Origin: Pseudomonadales bacterium
GTDB lineage: Bacteria; Pseudomonadota; Gammaproteobacteria; Pseudomonadales; Azotimanducaceae
Direction of reading: 5' to 3'
Assembly (NCBI GenBank): GCA_016779565.1
Contig: JADHNJ010000024.1
Location: 1 to 35,808 of the forward strand
DNA length: 35,808 bases
Each line of letters starts with the position of its first letter. The stretch's first letter is position 1. The notes under the pieces are model-generated. The model searched no databases. It had not been told where the DNA came from and was given only the letters and a program-made list of their open reading frames with translations. Position numbers and translations under genes: made by a program. Below, one piece after another: positions 25,398-34,483 of this stretch.

Positions 25398-27638
25398 GTG
25401 AAAAAAGCGTTTTTATTGTCTAAAAGATGGCTATTACCTTTGCTTAGCGTCGGTTTAGTGCTTGGCGCATCAACCACTCAGGCTGATGCTATGAGTGCTA
25501 AGGCTAAACCCAATCAATTTTGGTGGCCTGATCAGTTGGATCTAGCCCCCTTAAGAGACCACGATCCTCGCTCAAATCCTTTGGGCGATGATTTTGATTA
25601 TGCCCAAGCGTTCGCAGAGCTTGATCTGGCTGCGGTCAAGGGTGACATAGATGCCCTTCTCACCACCTCACAAGACTGGTGGCCCGCTGACTTTGGTAAT
25701 TACGGGCCGTTTTTTATTCGCATGACTTGGCATAGCGCAGGGACCTATCGGACTTTAGATGGACGTGGCGGCGGTGATGGCGGCCAGCAAAGATTCGATC
25801 CACTAAATAGCTGGCCCGATAACGGCAACTTGGATAAGGCACGGCGGCTATTGTGGCCAATAAAGCAAAAATATGGCGCTAGCCTGTCCTGGGGCGACCT
25901 TATGATACTCGCGGGCAACGTCGCTTTGGAGAATATGGGATTCCAAACTTTTGGTTTTGCGGGAGGGCGAGCTGATGAATGGGAGCCTGATTTAGTGTAC
26001 TGGGGCCCAGAACTGGAGATGCTAGCCAGCGACCGAAGAGAAGCCGATGGCAAGTTGCAGCGGCCATTAGGTGCGACCCATATGGGATTAATTTATGTAA
26101 ATCCAGAGGGTCCTATGGGTAAGCCTGACCCGGTTGCCTCAGCAAAAAATATTCGTCTAGCCTTTGGTCGAATGGCGATGAGTGATGAAGAGACTGTTGC
26201 TTTGGTGGCAGGTGGCCATACGTTTGGAAAAATGCATGGTGCTCGTAAAGAGGGCGATTGTGTTGGCGTTGAGCCTGGCGCTGAAGACTTAGAAGCACAA
26301 GGGCTTGGTTGGAAGAACAAATGTGGGAAGGGCCATTCAGAAGATACAATGACAAGTGGTTTAGAGGGCGCTTGGACCCAAGCTCCGACGCAGTGGACGA
26401 CTCTATATTTGCAAAACTTGTTGAACTTTGAATGGCAAGAGTCGAAAAGTCCGGCTGGTAAGATTCAGTGGATTCCGACCGATGAATCGTTACATTCGAT
26501 CGTGCCCGACGCTCATGTAGAGGGTAAATTCAACCCACCTGTCATGACGACCGCAGATCTAGCTTTGAAGTTCGACCCAGCCTACAAAGCGATCGCAGAA
26601 AGATTTTTAGCGGATCCTGCAGAGTACCAAACCGCTTTTGCGAAAGCGTGGTTTAAGTTGACTCATCGAGACCTTGGCCCAAGAAGCCGCTACTTAGGTA
26701 GCGAAGTCCCCAGTGAGGTCCTAATTTGGCAAGATCCTATTCCAGCGGTGACTCACAAACTCATAGGTGCAAGAGAGATAAGGCAGCTAAAAGCAGCCAT
26801 TCTTGACAGTGGCTTGAGCGTTTCAGAATTGGTGAGAACCGCATGGGCGTCGGCTGCGAGTTTCCGAGGTAGTGACCTCCGGGGTGGTGCCAACGGAGGA
26901 CGAATTGCATTGGCTCCCCAAAAAGATTGGGCAGTGAATGATCCTGCTGAGCTGAGCCGAGTGCTCGCGAAATTATCTGAAGTACAAGCGGCTTTTAATG
27001 AAAAAGCCAAACGTGGCGTACAAGTGTCTTTTGCGGATGTGATCGTTTTAGGTGGCGCTGCAGCTATTGAGCAAGCAGCGAACGAAGCAGGTATCAAAGT
27101 CGAGGTGCCTTTCGTGCCTGGGCGGGGTGATGCCAGTCAGGCCCAGACGGATGTGGAATCCTTTGGATTGCTTGAGCCAACGGCGGATGCTTTTAGAAAT
27201 TACTTTAACCCAGAAACAAGTTATCGGTCGCCGACAGAGATGTTAGTCGATAAGTCCGATCAACTGCAGCTGACTGTGCCTGAAATGACGGTTTTGATTG
27301 GCGGCATGAGAGCACTGGGTGCGAATGCCGATGGTTCAGCAGTGGGGGTAATGACGGATCGTCCAGGCGTATTAACGAATGATTTCTTCGTTAATTTACT
27401 AGATATGAGCACAGTCTGGCGTAAAGCTGAGGTTGATGGCTTGTACGAAGGGATCGATCGAGCCTCTGGAGCGATTAAGTTTACGGGGTCCTCAGTTGAT
27501 TTGATTTTCGGATCAAATTCAGAGCTCCGTACCGTTGCCGAAGCCTATGCTTACGACGACGCGATGCCGCGTTTTGTAGAGCAGTTTGTTGCGGCTTGGA
27601 CCAAGGTGATGCAAGCAGATCGTCTCGACTTAAAATAG
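25398..27638 (+). CDS. katG: Catalase-peroxidase with N-terminal signal peptide
   Basis: The GTG at 25398 has AAGGAG six bases upstream and opens a Sec signal peptide ([30 protein letters not shown]), cleaved probably after QADA. The mature enzyme should therefore be periplasmic, like KatP-type enzymes, and unlike the common cytoplasmic KatG. It breaks down H2O2 by catalase and peroxidase activity with heme. The distal Arg108, Trp111 and His112 ([11 protein letters not shown]), the Tyr233 and Met259 that crosslink to Trp111, and proximal His274 ([10 protein letters not shown]) are all present. The C-terminal heme-free repeat domain is complete at the usual total length (746 residues). It is a single-gene unit ended by a clear terminator. 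An ORF start further upstream adds 48 unrelated residues. Confidence 0.95.
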   Translation: MKKAFLLSKRWLLPLLSVGLVLGASTTQADAMSAKAKPNQFWWPDQLDLAPLRDHDPRSNPLGDDFDYAQAFAELDLAAVKGDIDALLTTSQDWWPADFGNYGPFFIRMTWHSAGTYRTLDGRGGGDGGQQRFDPLNSWPDNGNLDKARRLLWPIKQKYGASLSWGDLMILAGNVALENMGFQTFGFAGGRADEWEPDLVYWGPELEMLASDRREADGKLQRPLGATHMGLIYVNPEGPMGKPDPVASAKNIRLAFGRMAMSDEETVALVAGGHTFGKMHGARKEGDCVGVEPGAEDLEAQGLGWKNKCGKGHSEDTMTSGLEGAWTQAPTQWTTLYLQNLLNFEWQESKSPAGKIQWIPTDESLHSIVPDAHVEGKFNPPVMTTADLALKFDPAYKAIAERFLADPAEYQTAFAKAWFKLTHRDLGPRSRYLGSEVPSEVLIWQDPIPAVTHKLIGAREIRQLKAAILDSGLSVSELVRTAWASAASFRGSDLRGGANGGRIALAPQKDWAVNDPAELSRVLAKLSEVQAAFNEKAKRGVQVSFADVIVLGGAAAIEQAANEAGIKVEVPFVPGRGDASQAQTDVESFGLLEPTADAFRNYFNPETSYRSPTEMLVDKSDQLQLTVPEMTVLIGGMRALGANADGSAVGVMTDRPGVLTNDFFVNLLDMSTVWRKAEVDGLYEGIDRASGAIKFTGSSVDLIFGSNSELRTVAEAYAYDDAMPRFVEQFVAAWTKVMQADRLDLK

Positions 27639-27648
27639 GCCAAGTAAC

Positions 27649-27684
27649 AGAACCCTGGCAACTTGCCGGGGTTCTTTATTTTTC
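27649..27684 (+). terminator. Rho-independent terminator of katG
   Basis: AGAACCC (27649-27655) pairs with GGGTTCT (27669-27675), enclosing GGCA/TGCC around a three-base loop. TTATTTTT follows directly. It begins 11 bp after the katG stop, a textbook intrinsic terminator. Confidence 0.9.
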
Positions 27685-27787
27685 TCAGCGACATGGCTCG
27701 TTCGAGGTGCGGTACGATCGAGGGAGATAAACCCTCAAAAAATTGCGGCTAGAAAGTAAATCGGTTGCCCAACCAAGGTTGAGAGCA

Positions 27788-28582
27788 CTAGAGCTCAAAC
27801 CTACCGTGACCAACAATAACGGCTTGACCGGTCAGCAGTACCCGATCATTTTTAAGCGCCAGTCGGAGGCTACCACCGCGCGGTGATCTTTGGGCTGCGT
27901 GAAAATGTGTCTTTTGCAATCTCTCCGCCCAGTAGGGGCCAAGACAGCAGTGAGCTGAACCGGTTACGGGATCCTCATCGACGCCGTGTCTAGGCGCGAA
28001 AAAACGAGACACAAAATCGTAGTCAGAGTCGTCGCTCAAAGCAGTGACTATGAAGCCGCGAGTGTCATAAGCTGCAAGAGCAGCAAAATCTGGCTTGAGT
28101 GCAATAAGCGTCGATTCGTTTGGCACCTCTATGAGGTAATCAAAGGTTGAACGACCAAAGTAACTGGCATCGTCAATGGTTAAGGCTTTCAGGATGTCGG
28201 TATTGGTATCCTCTGGTTCAGGAGGGGTTGCTGGAAAATCCAATGTAACCCCGTCTTGCCCTCTGATGCAGGTTAGAGGACCGCTTTTGGACTGAAATAC
28301 AAGTGGCTCTAACGCAGACGGGGATTGATCAGAGAACAGGGCAAAGGCGGTGGCAAGGGTGGCGTGACCGCACAAATCGACCTCACTGACCGGCGTAAAC
28401 CAGCGCAAGGTTGAGTGCCCGGGCGCGTGTGTGACGAATGCGGTTTCAGAGAGCTTGAGTTCCGCTGCGATGTTTTGCATCAGCCCATCACTGATGGGCG
28501 CCTCGAGGTTAAATACAGCCGCAGGGTTTCCTGTAAAGGGCTGATCGGTAAAGGCATCAAGCAATGTGTAAGGTAAGTCCAT
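27788..28582 (-). CDS. PhzF family isomerase/epimerase-like protein
   Basis: The 264-residue protein has the PhzF double-hotdog-like fold marks: YTLLDAFTDQPFTGNPAAVF at the N-terminus, catalytic Glu46 in LKLSETAFV, EVDLCGHATLATA (67-79), and GVDEDPVTGSAHCCLGPYW in the second half. In phenazine producers PhzF isomerises dihydro-hydroxyanthranilate, but most family members lie outside phenazine clusters and have unknown substrates. No other phz genes are here, so phenazine synthesis is not implied. It converges with katG, and the small ORF upstream on the same strand is 92 bp away. Confidence 0.92.
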   Translation of the reverse strand: MDLPYTLLDAFTDQPFTGNPAAVFNLEAPISDGLMQNIAAELKLSETAFVTHAPGHSTLRWFTPVSEVDLCGHATLATAFALFSDQSPSALEPLVFQSKSGPLTCIRGQDGVTLDFPATPPEPEDTNTDILKALTIDDASYFGRSTFDYLIEVPNESTLIALKPDFAALAAYDTRGFIVTALSDDSDYDFVSRFFAPRHGVDEDPVTGSAHCCLGPYWAERLQKTHFHAAQRSPRGGSLRLALKNDRVLLTGQAVIVGHGRFEL

Positions 28583-28674
28583 AATCTCTGAGTCCCAATA
28601 GTCACGAAGTTAGGCTAGCAAGCGTCTGGTGCAAGGTTGGACGAGCCTGCCAAGCCAAGAATGGGAGTTCGCTA

Positions 28675-28833
28675 TTAATCTTGCTCCATGGACCAGGTTT
28701 TACTGGTTTCTCGCGCCAGCTCCCACTCGGTAAGGTGTCGGGTAGCGACGGGCGTGAGTCTAATTGAACGTTTAATTTCCGGTTCTTCGTTACTAACGGT
28801 ATCGATTGCAATTGCTGCTTGGGCAGGTGTCAT
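28675..28833 (-). CDS. Small hypothetical protein (52 residues)
   Basis: I do not recognise a family. The ATG at 28833 has GGAGA seven bases upstream, a better ribosome site than many long genes here. The 52-residue product is polar and soluble, with charge-rich ends (SNEEPEIKRSIRL, HLTEWELARETSK) and no signal peptide or membrane segment. An in-frame TTG at 28860 would extend it by nine residues. It lies just upstream of the PhzF gene on the same strand. It could be a real small gene or chance. Confidence 0.4.
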   Translation of the reverse strand: MTPAQAAIAIDTVSNEEPEIKRSIRLTPVATRHLTEWELARETSKTWSMEQD

Positions 28834-29403
28834 GTCGCTGTCTCCAAAAATGTGGGTCAAGGGGCTTTTTACGAAGCGAAAGTTAGCAAGTCGCGTTTCA
28901 TCTGAATATGGAATAAATTAAAACTAATATATTCCAATTAAGAATGAGTACTGCTTTAGGGGGATCCTTGTCCTGCGACAGGATGGCAGGGCCTGTGATT
29001 TTAGCGCAACCCTAGCATCCGTGGTTTGGGCGCACCTATTGGTTATGCGGATACACCTTAACGATGGCCGCACGTTAGGTGCAGCGCCATTGGCTAGCGA
29101 GGAGATAATTTGTCGTTTCAAAGAATGAGTCGGCCAGCCTGTTTGAATGATCTCATGAGGCGCTTAGCCACTGATGGCAAACGTTTTTGAATGTTTCGGC
29201 GCGTTAGACGATTACGAGGAGGATCCCCCGGGAGCTGCTGCTATCTAAAAGACGCTGCAGTAAACGGGTTTGGAAACCGTTGCCCTGGGGTAGGTTTTGC
29301 AGCGAAGCTATCCCAGAAAAACCGTTCAGGACTAGAAACGCGGAGGAACTCTGTAAGTGCGGTGCCCTTGACCCGCTGGCCCAATCAGACAGGCAATACA
29401 GAT
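28834..29403. other. 570-bp gap without a recognised gene
   Basis: No protein with family character is seen. Short hairpins are present, for example ATCCT-T-GTC/GAC-AGGAT around 28964-28984 and ACGG-GTTT/AAA-CCGT around 29263-29279. No tRNA arms (GTTCGAATC-like) were found on either strand. A 77-codon plus-strand frame (29191-29424) runs into the transporter gene and looks like chance. Confidence 0.4.
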
Positions 29404-31005
29404 CTAATTGACAGGTTCTCCTAATGCCCTAGCACGCTCAAGGCGTGAGGCTTCATCATTCGGCAAGTAGCGCCATGCAAGTAGCAGCAGTACCGCCGAT
29501 GCGATAAAAATCAGTAAGCCAGAAGCAATAGCGGTTTGCAGGGACTCAGTCGCATTCATACCGCGACCTGCATAAAAATCCGACAGCTGGCCCATAAAGT
29601 AAGGTCCCATCGCTAAGCCGATCATGGTGTTCATCAGGATGTAGTAAGCGCTTGCGATTGCTCGCATTCTGGGCATCACTAGGTCAGAAGCCGTGCTAGG
29701 CGGAATACCCGGCCAAGCGGCGCTGAATAAATGATGCAAAAAATTCAGAGCAAAAGCCCACATCAAAGACTCGGTGTAGATCATCCAGAGGACTAACGGC
29801 GCGGTGCCGCCGATCGCGATGAAGCCAACTATCAACCGTCCAGCTGGATGTTTTTGCTTTGCCCAGTCGCCAACGATACCGCCAAGGGTAACGCCGAGTA
29901 GTCCCCCAACGGCGCTACCGAGACCAATATACATGCCCACCTCACCAGGGGTGGTGTCATGCATGCGTAACAATAATGGCGCAGTCCAAAAGCCAACGCC
30001 GTAAGTCACAAAGGCGATGCTCGGGAAGGCCAAAGTGGTAAAGACGAGCGCTCGCGACCTAAAAATCATATTGAAGGTTGCGATATCTCTGTGCTTAAGC
30101 GATTGGGCCCATGAGAAGGTGACATAAACCCCGATACCAAGCGCAAACCATTGGGGTATATTGCCGGTCAGTTCCATTAGGCCGATCGCGATGACCCCAA
30201 TGACGACTGCGGCTAGGCCATTGGCGGCAAGTGATGCGCCAGCGCGCTTGAGGCCCCAAAGATTAAATATGGGCAACATGCTCGCCATTTCAGTTCCGAG
30301 CACCCCCCAAGGCGCAGGATGCTCTGGCGTCACCAAGCCCTCGGACTCCCCGCGTTTGGGTTCTCGAAGTGTGCGTACCCAGATCGCCATAAAAATGCCT
30401 GGGATACCAACGGCCAAAAACGCGGCCTGCCAGCCCTTGATACCCATGGGCGCCTGTGTTGCGATGGGATAGGTGCTATTCCAGGTTTCCATGATGAAAC
30501 CGCCTATGAACAGGCCAATACCACCACCGATATAGACACCAGAAGAATAAATCGCCAGCACCGTGGCTCTAACTTTGGGCGAGTAGTAGTCCGAGAGCAT
30601 TGAGAACGCCGCCGGAGAAGCACTGGCTTCGCCGATACCGACGCCAATTCTGAAGGCGGCTAGCTGAGGAAAAGATTTAGCAAAGCCTGACAGGGCGGTC
30701 ATCGCGCTCCAAAAAAATAGCCCCATCGAAATGAGGCTTCGTCGAACCCAGACATCTGCAAACCGGGCAAGGGGTATGCCAAATACCGCGTAAAAAACGG
30801 CAAAGACGGTGCCATAAAGGAAGCCCATTTCCGCATCGCTGACGCCTAAATCCGCTTGTATGTCCTGACTGAGAATCGAAAGAATATTGCGATCGATAAA
30901 GTTAAAGATGTAGACAATGACCAGCACAAAAAGGACGTAGTGCGAGTACCAGCTCGGACGCTTTATGTCGTGGTTACTTTGATCGGAGGAATTCGGAGCT
31001 GCCAT
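29404..31005 (-). CDS. Spinster-type MFS transporter
   Basis: The 533-residue inner-membrane protein has about twelve helices and the spinster-like pattern: FNFIDRNILSILSQDIQADLGVSDAEMGFLYGTVFAVFYAVFGIPLARFAD in the first 85 residues, RIGVGIGEASASPAAFSMLSDYY, then a long central hydrophobic part. Bacterial members are often found in marine lipid- and steroid-degrading strains; their transport substrates are mostly unknown, and eukaryotic spinster proteins carry lysophospholipids or sphingosine phosphate. It is about 70-100 residues longer than a typical MFS protein, mainly in the middle loop region. It is divergent from the CoA-transferase gene, which could share a regulator. Confidence 0.93.
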   Translation of the reverse strand: MAAPNSSDQSNHDIKRPSWYSHYVLFVLVIVYIFNFIDRNILSILSQDIQADLGVSDAEMGFLYGTVFAVFYAVFGIPLARFADVWVRRSLISMGLFFWSAMTALSGFAKSFPQLAAFRIGVGIGEASASPAAFSMLSDYYSPKVRATVLAIYSSGVYIGGGIGLFIGGFIMETWNSTYPIATQAPMGIKGWQAAFLAVGIPGIFMAIWVRTLREPKRGESEGLVTPEHPAPWGVLGTEMASMLPIFNLWGLKRAGASLAANGLAAVVIGVIAIGLMELTGNIPQWFALGIGVYVTFSWAQSLKHRDIATFNMIFRSRALVFTTLAFPSIAFVTYGVGFWTAPLLLRMHDTTPGEVGMYIGLGSAVGGLLGVTLGGIVGDWAKQKHPAGRLIVGFIAIGGTAPLVLWMIYTESLMWAFALNFLHHLFSAAWPGIPPSTASDLVMPRMRAIASAYYILMNTMIGLAMGPYFMGQLSDFYAGRGMNATESLQTAIASGLLIFIASAVLLLLAWRYLPNDEASRLERARALGEPVN

Positions 31006-31221
31006 AAGACGCTAATTCGCGATGAAGTTTTCGTTTTTCATCCTACGAGGTTAACAACACTGCTTGCAAATCATTCCTTGCACGACACTTTTTTGGGCCT
31101 AGGATTAGATGCTGTAACGAGTGGTTAATAAAATCCGAAACACTTTGGCCTTAATTTGCCCGATAGCGGTTGGGAAGCAATTTTCATTGACTCTGAGGAC
31201 AGGCCTAGGTCCAATGCAGGC

Positions 31222-32313
31222 ATGTCAACGAACGACGTTAGCATTCAACCTTTGTCCCCCGGGCCACTATCGGGTATTCGGATTGTCGATCTCTCGGCGG
31301 TTGTTTCTGGCCCAATGGCAGCGGTGGTGTTGGCCGATCAAGGGGCAGAGGTCATTAAAATCGAACCGCCAGGCTGGGGTGATGGCGTTCGGGGTTTGGG
31401 TGCAAGCCGCAACGGCGTTAGCGCCATTTTCACCCTGATTAATCGCAATAAAAAGTCCGTGGGCATCAACTTAAAACATCCGCAAGGCCGCCAATTGGTG
31501 TCTGAGCTGATCGGCACTGCTGACGTGGTGATGCAAAATTATCGCCCGGGCAAGATGGCGAAATTGGGGCTGGATTACGATGCACTCAAGGAAGAACACC
31601 CCGAATTGGTGTACCTGTCTATCTCGGGTATGGGTGACGTGGGGCCCTATCAGGGGCAGAAGGTTTACGACTATGTCATTCAAGGTATGAGTGGTTTGCT
31701 TGAGGCCCAGGGCGTCGACCAGCGTTATGCCATGGTGCGTACGATTATCTTTGACAAGGTTACCGCGCTCACTGCCGCCCAAGCGATAACGGCGGCATTA
31801 TTTGCTCGCGAACGCGGTGCCGGAGGGCAGCATATTGGGCTTTCGATGCTGGATACTGCCCTTTACTTTAACTGGCCCGATTTAATGTGGAACCAGAGTT
31901 TTGAAGGACCCGGTGTAGCACGAGCAGGAGATTTGGCGGATTTATATGATGTCGCACCGACGCAAGATGGCGCTGTGGTGGCCCATCATCTCGGCAGTGA
32001 TTTAAGCGACTACAGTACTGAGGCAATCATAGAACTGTTTGCAGCCAATGAAGTGCCCGTGGGCAAGGTTAATGATCGAAACGCAATAATTTCTGATCCC
32101 CAAGTGGTCGCAGCTAAGAGCCTCGAGCGCTTCGAGCACCCTAGGGCCGGTGCGATGATTCATCCCAGAGCCCCAGCAAGATTTAGTCAAACGCAACTAG
32201 GGGCGAATAAGCCTTCTCCTGAAGTGGGCGAACATACAGCAGAAATTCTTATGGATTTGGGCTACTCGCTAGAAACGCTCCAAGCTTGGGCGCGGGAAGG
32301 CGCAATCGGTTAA
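31222..32313 (+). CDS. CaiB/BaiF family III CoA-transferase
   Basis: The ATG at 31222 fits the family N-terminus (PLSGIRIVDLSAVVSGPMAAVVLADQGAEVIKIE). A frame from 31156 would add 22 unrelated residues. The enzyme moves CoA between carboxylic acids. It shows NRNKKSVGINLKHPQGR, VVMQNYRPGKMAKLGLDYDALKEEHPELVYLSISG, and the catalytic Asp in IFDKVTALTAAQAI. The product is 363 residues, shorter than the usual 390-400. After QDGAVVAHHLGSDLSDYSTEAIIELFAANEVPVGKVN the small domain seems about 30 residues shorter than in relatives. It is followed after 31 bp by the UMF1-type transporter, likely the same transcript. It may activate organic acids, or carnitine-like or oxalate-like substrates; the substrate is unknown. 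Confidence 0.88.
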   Translation: MSTNDVSIQPLSPGPLSGIRIVDLSAVVSGPMAAVVLADQGAEVIKIEPPGWGDGVRGLGASRNGVSAIFTLINRNKKSVGINLKHPQGRQLVSELIGTADVVMQNYRPGKMAKLGLDYDALKEEHPELVYLSISGMGDVGPYQGQKVYDYVIQGMSGLLEAQGVDQRYAMVRTIIFDKVTALTAAQAITAALFARERGAGGQHIGLSMLDTALYFNWPDLMWNQSFEGPGVARAGDLADLYDVAPTQDGAVVAHHLGSDLSDYSTEAIIELFAANEVPVGKVNDRNAIISDPQVVAAKSLERFEHPRAGAMIHPRAPARFSQTQLGANKPSPEVGEHTAEILMDLGYSLETLQAWAREGAIG

Positions 32314-32344
32314 CTGCTTTAAAAAGGGCTAAGGCGAACTTTTT

Positions 32345-33775
32345 ATGACCACAAACGGACTATCACTGGCGGGCACACCCGCAGCCTCGCCCTTGGGTTA
32401 TTTCAGTTGGACAAGCGGTCAACTCGGACGCGACCCTTACTATATTTTGGTGGTGATCTATATTTTCTTTCCCTATTTCAGCAGTGTGGTCGTGGGGGAT
32501 CCGGTATACGGACAGACTTTGATAGGTTATCTCAATGCAGCGTCTGGAGCTTTTTTGGCTCTGACAGTGCCGTTTCTTGGCGCGATCGCCGATAAGCACG
32601 GACGCCGAAAACCGTGGATCGCAGGTACGGTCAGTTTTATGGCGGCTGGAGCAGTGCTCCTATGGTTCATTAAGCCCAATGCTGACCCAGCGACCTTATG
32701 GTGGGGCTTTGGATTACTGCTGCTGATCAATATCGCCTTTGCCTATTCCGAGGTGTTTCATAACGCCATGCTACCGGCAATTACGCCGAGTGATCGGGCA
32801 GGGTTAGTGTCTGGGGTTGCCTTTGCCCTAGGCAATTTAGGTGGACTTTCGTTGATGATATTTGTGCTTTATGCCTTCGCATTGCCGGGCGTCCAGGATT
32901 GGCAATTTTTACCAGATGCGCCCTGGTGGGGTCTTGATCAAAGCCAGCATGAGCAGGACCGGATCGTTGGCCCCATTGCAGGGATTTGGATGTTGTTGTT
33001 TACCCTTCCGCTTCTAGCATTCACCCCAGATACGCCAAGGTCAGGTTTGACGATGGCTGCGGCGGCACGATCAGGCTTGCTTGATGTTTTCCATACCATC
33101 TCTCAACTCAAGCATTACGCAAATATTGCCCGCTATCTTTTAGCCCGTATGTTGTTCAATGATGGCATGGTCGGCGTGTTGGTATTTGGCGGTGTCTATG
33201 CGGCCGGGACCTTTTCTTGGGACACCATTTCTCTGCTGATCTTTGGTCTTTGTACCAGTGTCTCAGCAATGATCGGCGCCTATTTAGGCGGGCGCCTAGA
33301 CGACCATTTAGGATCTCTGTTGACGCTGAAAGTGTCGGTGCTGATGACCTGTTTGATCTTGCTTGCATTGGTGTCGATTCAGAAAGATCAAATCGGCTTT
33401 TTTTGGCAGGTTGATACCGCTCCGATTTGGGCTTTCCCTTATTTCAGCACCCTTGCCGAAGTTGTGTACTTTGCGACGAATCAAGTGTTCGCTTTGTTCT
33501 TTGTCACCGCATTGTCGGCCTCTCGAACTTTGATGGCGAAAATCTGCCCGCCTGAGAAGGCCACCCAGTTCTTTGGCCTGTACGGTCTATCTGGCTCAGT
33601 GACCGCGTTTCTCGCGCCCCTTTTGGTGGCGACAACGACCCAATGGTTTGATTCCCAAAGGGCAGGCTTTGCCTCGCTAGTGGTCTTGATTATCATCGGT
33701 GGTCTTATGCTGTTTATGGTTTCAGAGACCCGTGCGACTGCAGCGCCGGAACGTAACCAATCCTCGGCCAGTTAA
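32345..33775 (+). CDS. MFS transporter, UMF1 family
   Basis: The 476-residue inner-membrane protein has about twelve helices and the UMF1 arrangement. The N-terminal YFSWTSGQLGRDPYYILVVIYIFFPYF segment is followed by IADKHGRRKPWIAG (the MFS cytoplasmic loop motif) and YSEVFHNAMLPAITPSDRAGLVSGVAFALGNLGGL, and the C-terminal half carries PPEKATQFFGLYGLSGSVTAFLAPLL. The group is related to the yeast vacuolar effluxer Atg22, but bacterial substrates are unknown. With the CoA-transferase 31 bp upstream it likely forms a two-gene unit, which would suggest transport of a carboxylic acid or amino-acid-like compound (inference). Confidence 0.9.
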   Translation: MTTNGLSLAGTPAASPLGYFSWTSGQLGRDPYYILVVIYIFFPYFSSVVVGDPVYGQTLIGYLNAASGAFLALTVPFLGAIADKHGRRKPWIAGTVSFMAAGAVLLWFIKPNADPATLWWGFGLLLLINIAFAYSEVFHNAMLPAITPSDRAGLVSGVAFALGNLGGLSLMIFVLYAFALPGVQDWQFLPDAPWWGLDQSQHEQDRIVGPIAGIWMLLFTLPLLAFTPDTPRSGLTMAAAARSGLLDVFHTISQLKHYANIARYLLARMLFNDGMVGVLVFGGVYAAGTFSWDTISLLIFGLCTSVSAMIGAYLGGRLDDHLGSLLTLKVSVLMTCLILLALVSIQKDQIGFFWQVDTAPIWAFPYFSTLAEVVYFATNQVFALFFVTALSASRTLMAKICPPEKATQFFGLYGLSGSVTAFLAPLLVATTTQWFDSQRAGFASLVVLIIIGGLMLFMVSETRATAAPERNQSSAS

Positions 33776-34483
33776 TTCATGAGAGCCCGTGTCAGACGGT
33801 GCGAAACCTTGGCCGGGTTTTGAGCGCTCGAGACAATAGGGCTAGCTAGTCACTTAAAAGCCCCGCAGAGCGGATGTTGTCATTCGAAACTGAGCCACCT
33901 GTGTCACCTAGGTGTCAACCGTCGCACGAGGCTGTCTACGTGGGTGGACCCCTCTAGATTGCACGCGTAGCGCTCGCATGAGCGACTGTCGCAGCAGAGA
34001 AGACCTTCGGATTAAAACGTTCATATTGCGGTCAGACACCGGGCGAACAGGTGGGTCAAAATGGGGTTTCCCGCAAGGATTTTTCAGTTTCTTTCGGTTT
34101 CTTTCGGTTTCTTTCGGTTTCTTTCCGTTTCTTTCCGTTCCCTTCTTTTTTATTTTTGACCTTTGCGAGCAGGACTAATGCAAAGTGCGATCGATGCCGG
34201 CGATTTGAAATCAAAACAATCGCAATCAAAGCAAGCGCGCAATGGTTTGATTGAGAATTTTGGTCTTATCCCTACCAAACTAGGGTGCAGTTTTGTTGCC
34301 TAGGATTGTTACCAGGGGTTGTTGCAGTATGCCTTGGCAGGTAGCCACACCAAAAATTTAAAGCCGCGGAGGAGGTTTTTGTCGCATTTCCAGACTTTTG
34401 ATGGGATGTCCGTATTCAGCAAAATTCAACCTGTGCTCTAATATGGCGTCAGGTGCCGAGCTCTGGTGCCATTAAGGAAAACC
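33776..34483. other. 708-bp gap upstream of ABC exporter, with tandem repeat
   Basis: No convincing gene is seen. The plus-strand frame 33912-34178 has no ribosome site and its end translates the simple repeat. A palindrome CACCTAGGTG lies near 33907. The GTTTCTTTCG repeat is listed separately. A TAATAT box near 34438 with TTCAGC about 18 bp upstream is a possible promoter for the ABC gene, in weak agreement with consensus. Confidence 0.4.
34087..34145. repeat. Decanucleotide tandem repeat, GTTTCTTTCG x 5 plus partial
   Basis: Three identical copies of GTTTCTTTCG (34087-34116) are followed by two copies of GTTTCTTTCC (34117-34136) and a degenerate partial copy ending in a T-rich run. The plus strand is strongly pyrimidine-rich from 34081 to 34160. 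It lies about 340 bp before the ABC exporter start. Confidence 0.9.

Noticed and set aside
27788-28582. Phenazine biosynthesis locus
   Set aside because: Only a PhzF-like gene is present; no other phz genes are nearby, and most PhzF relatives are not in phenazine pathways.
28834-29403. tRNA or other classical RNA gene in the gap
   Set aside because: No T-arm, anticodon arm or CCA-type end could be matched on either strand.
29191-29424. 77-codon ORF in the gap before the spinster MFS
   Set aside because: It overlaps the 3' end of the transporter on the other strand and shows no protein-like pattern.
33912-34178. 88-codon plus-strand ORF before the ABC exporter
   Set aside because: No ribosome site, and its C-terminal third is translation of the GTTTCTTTCG repeat.
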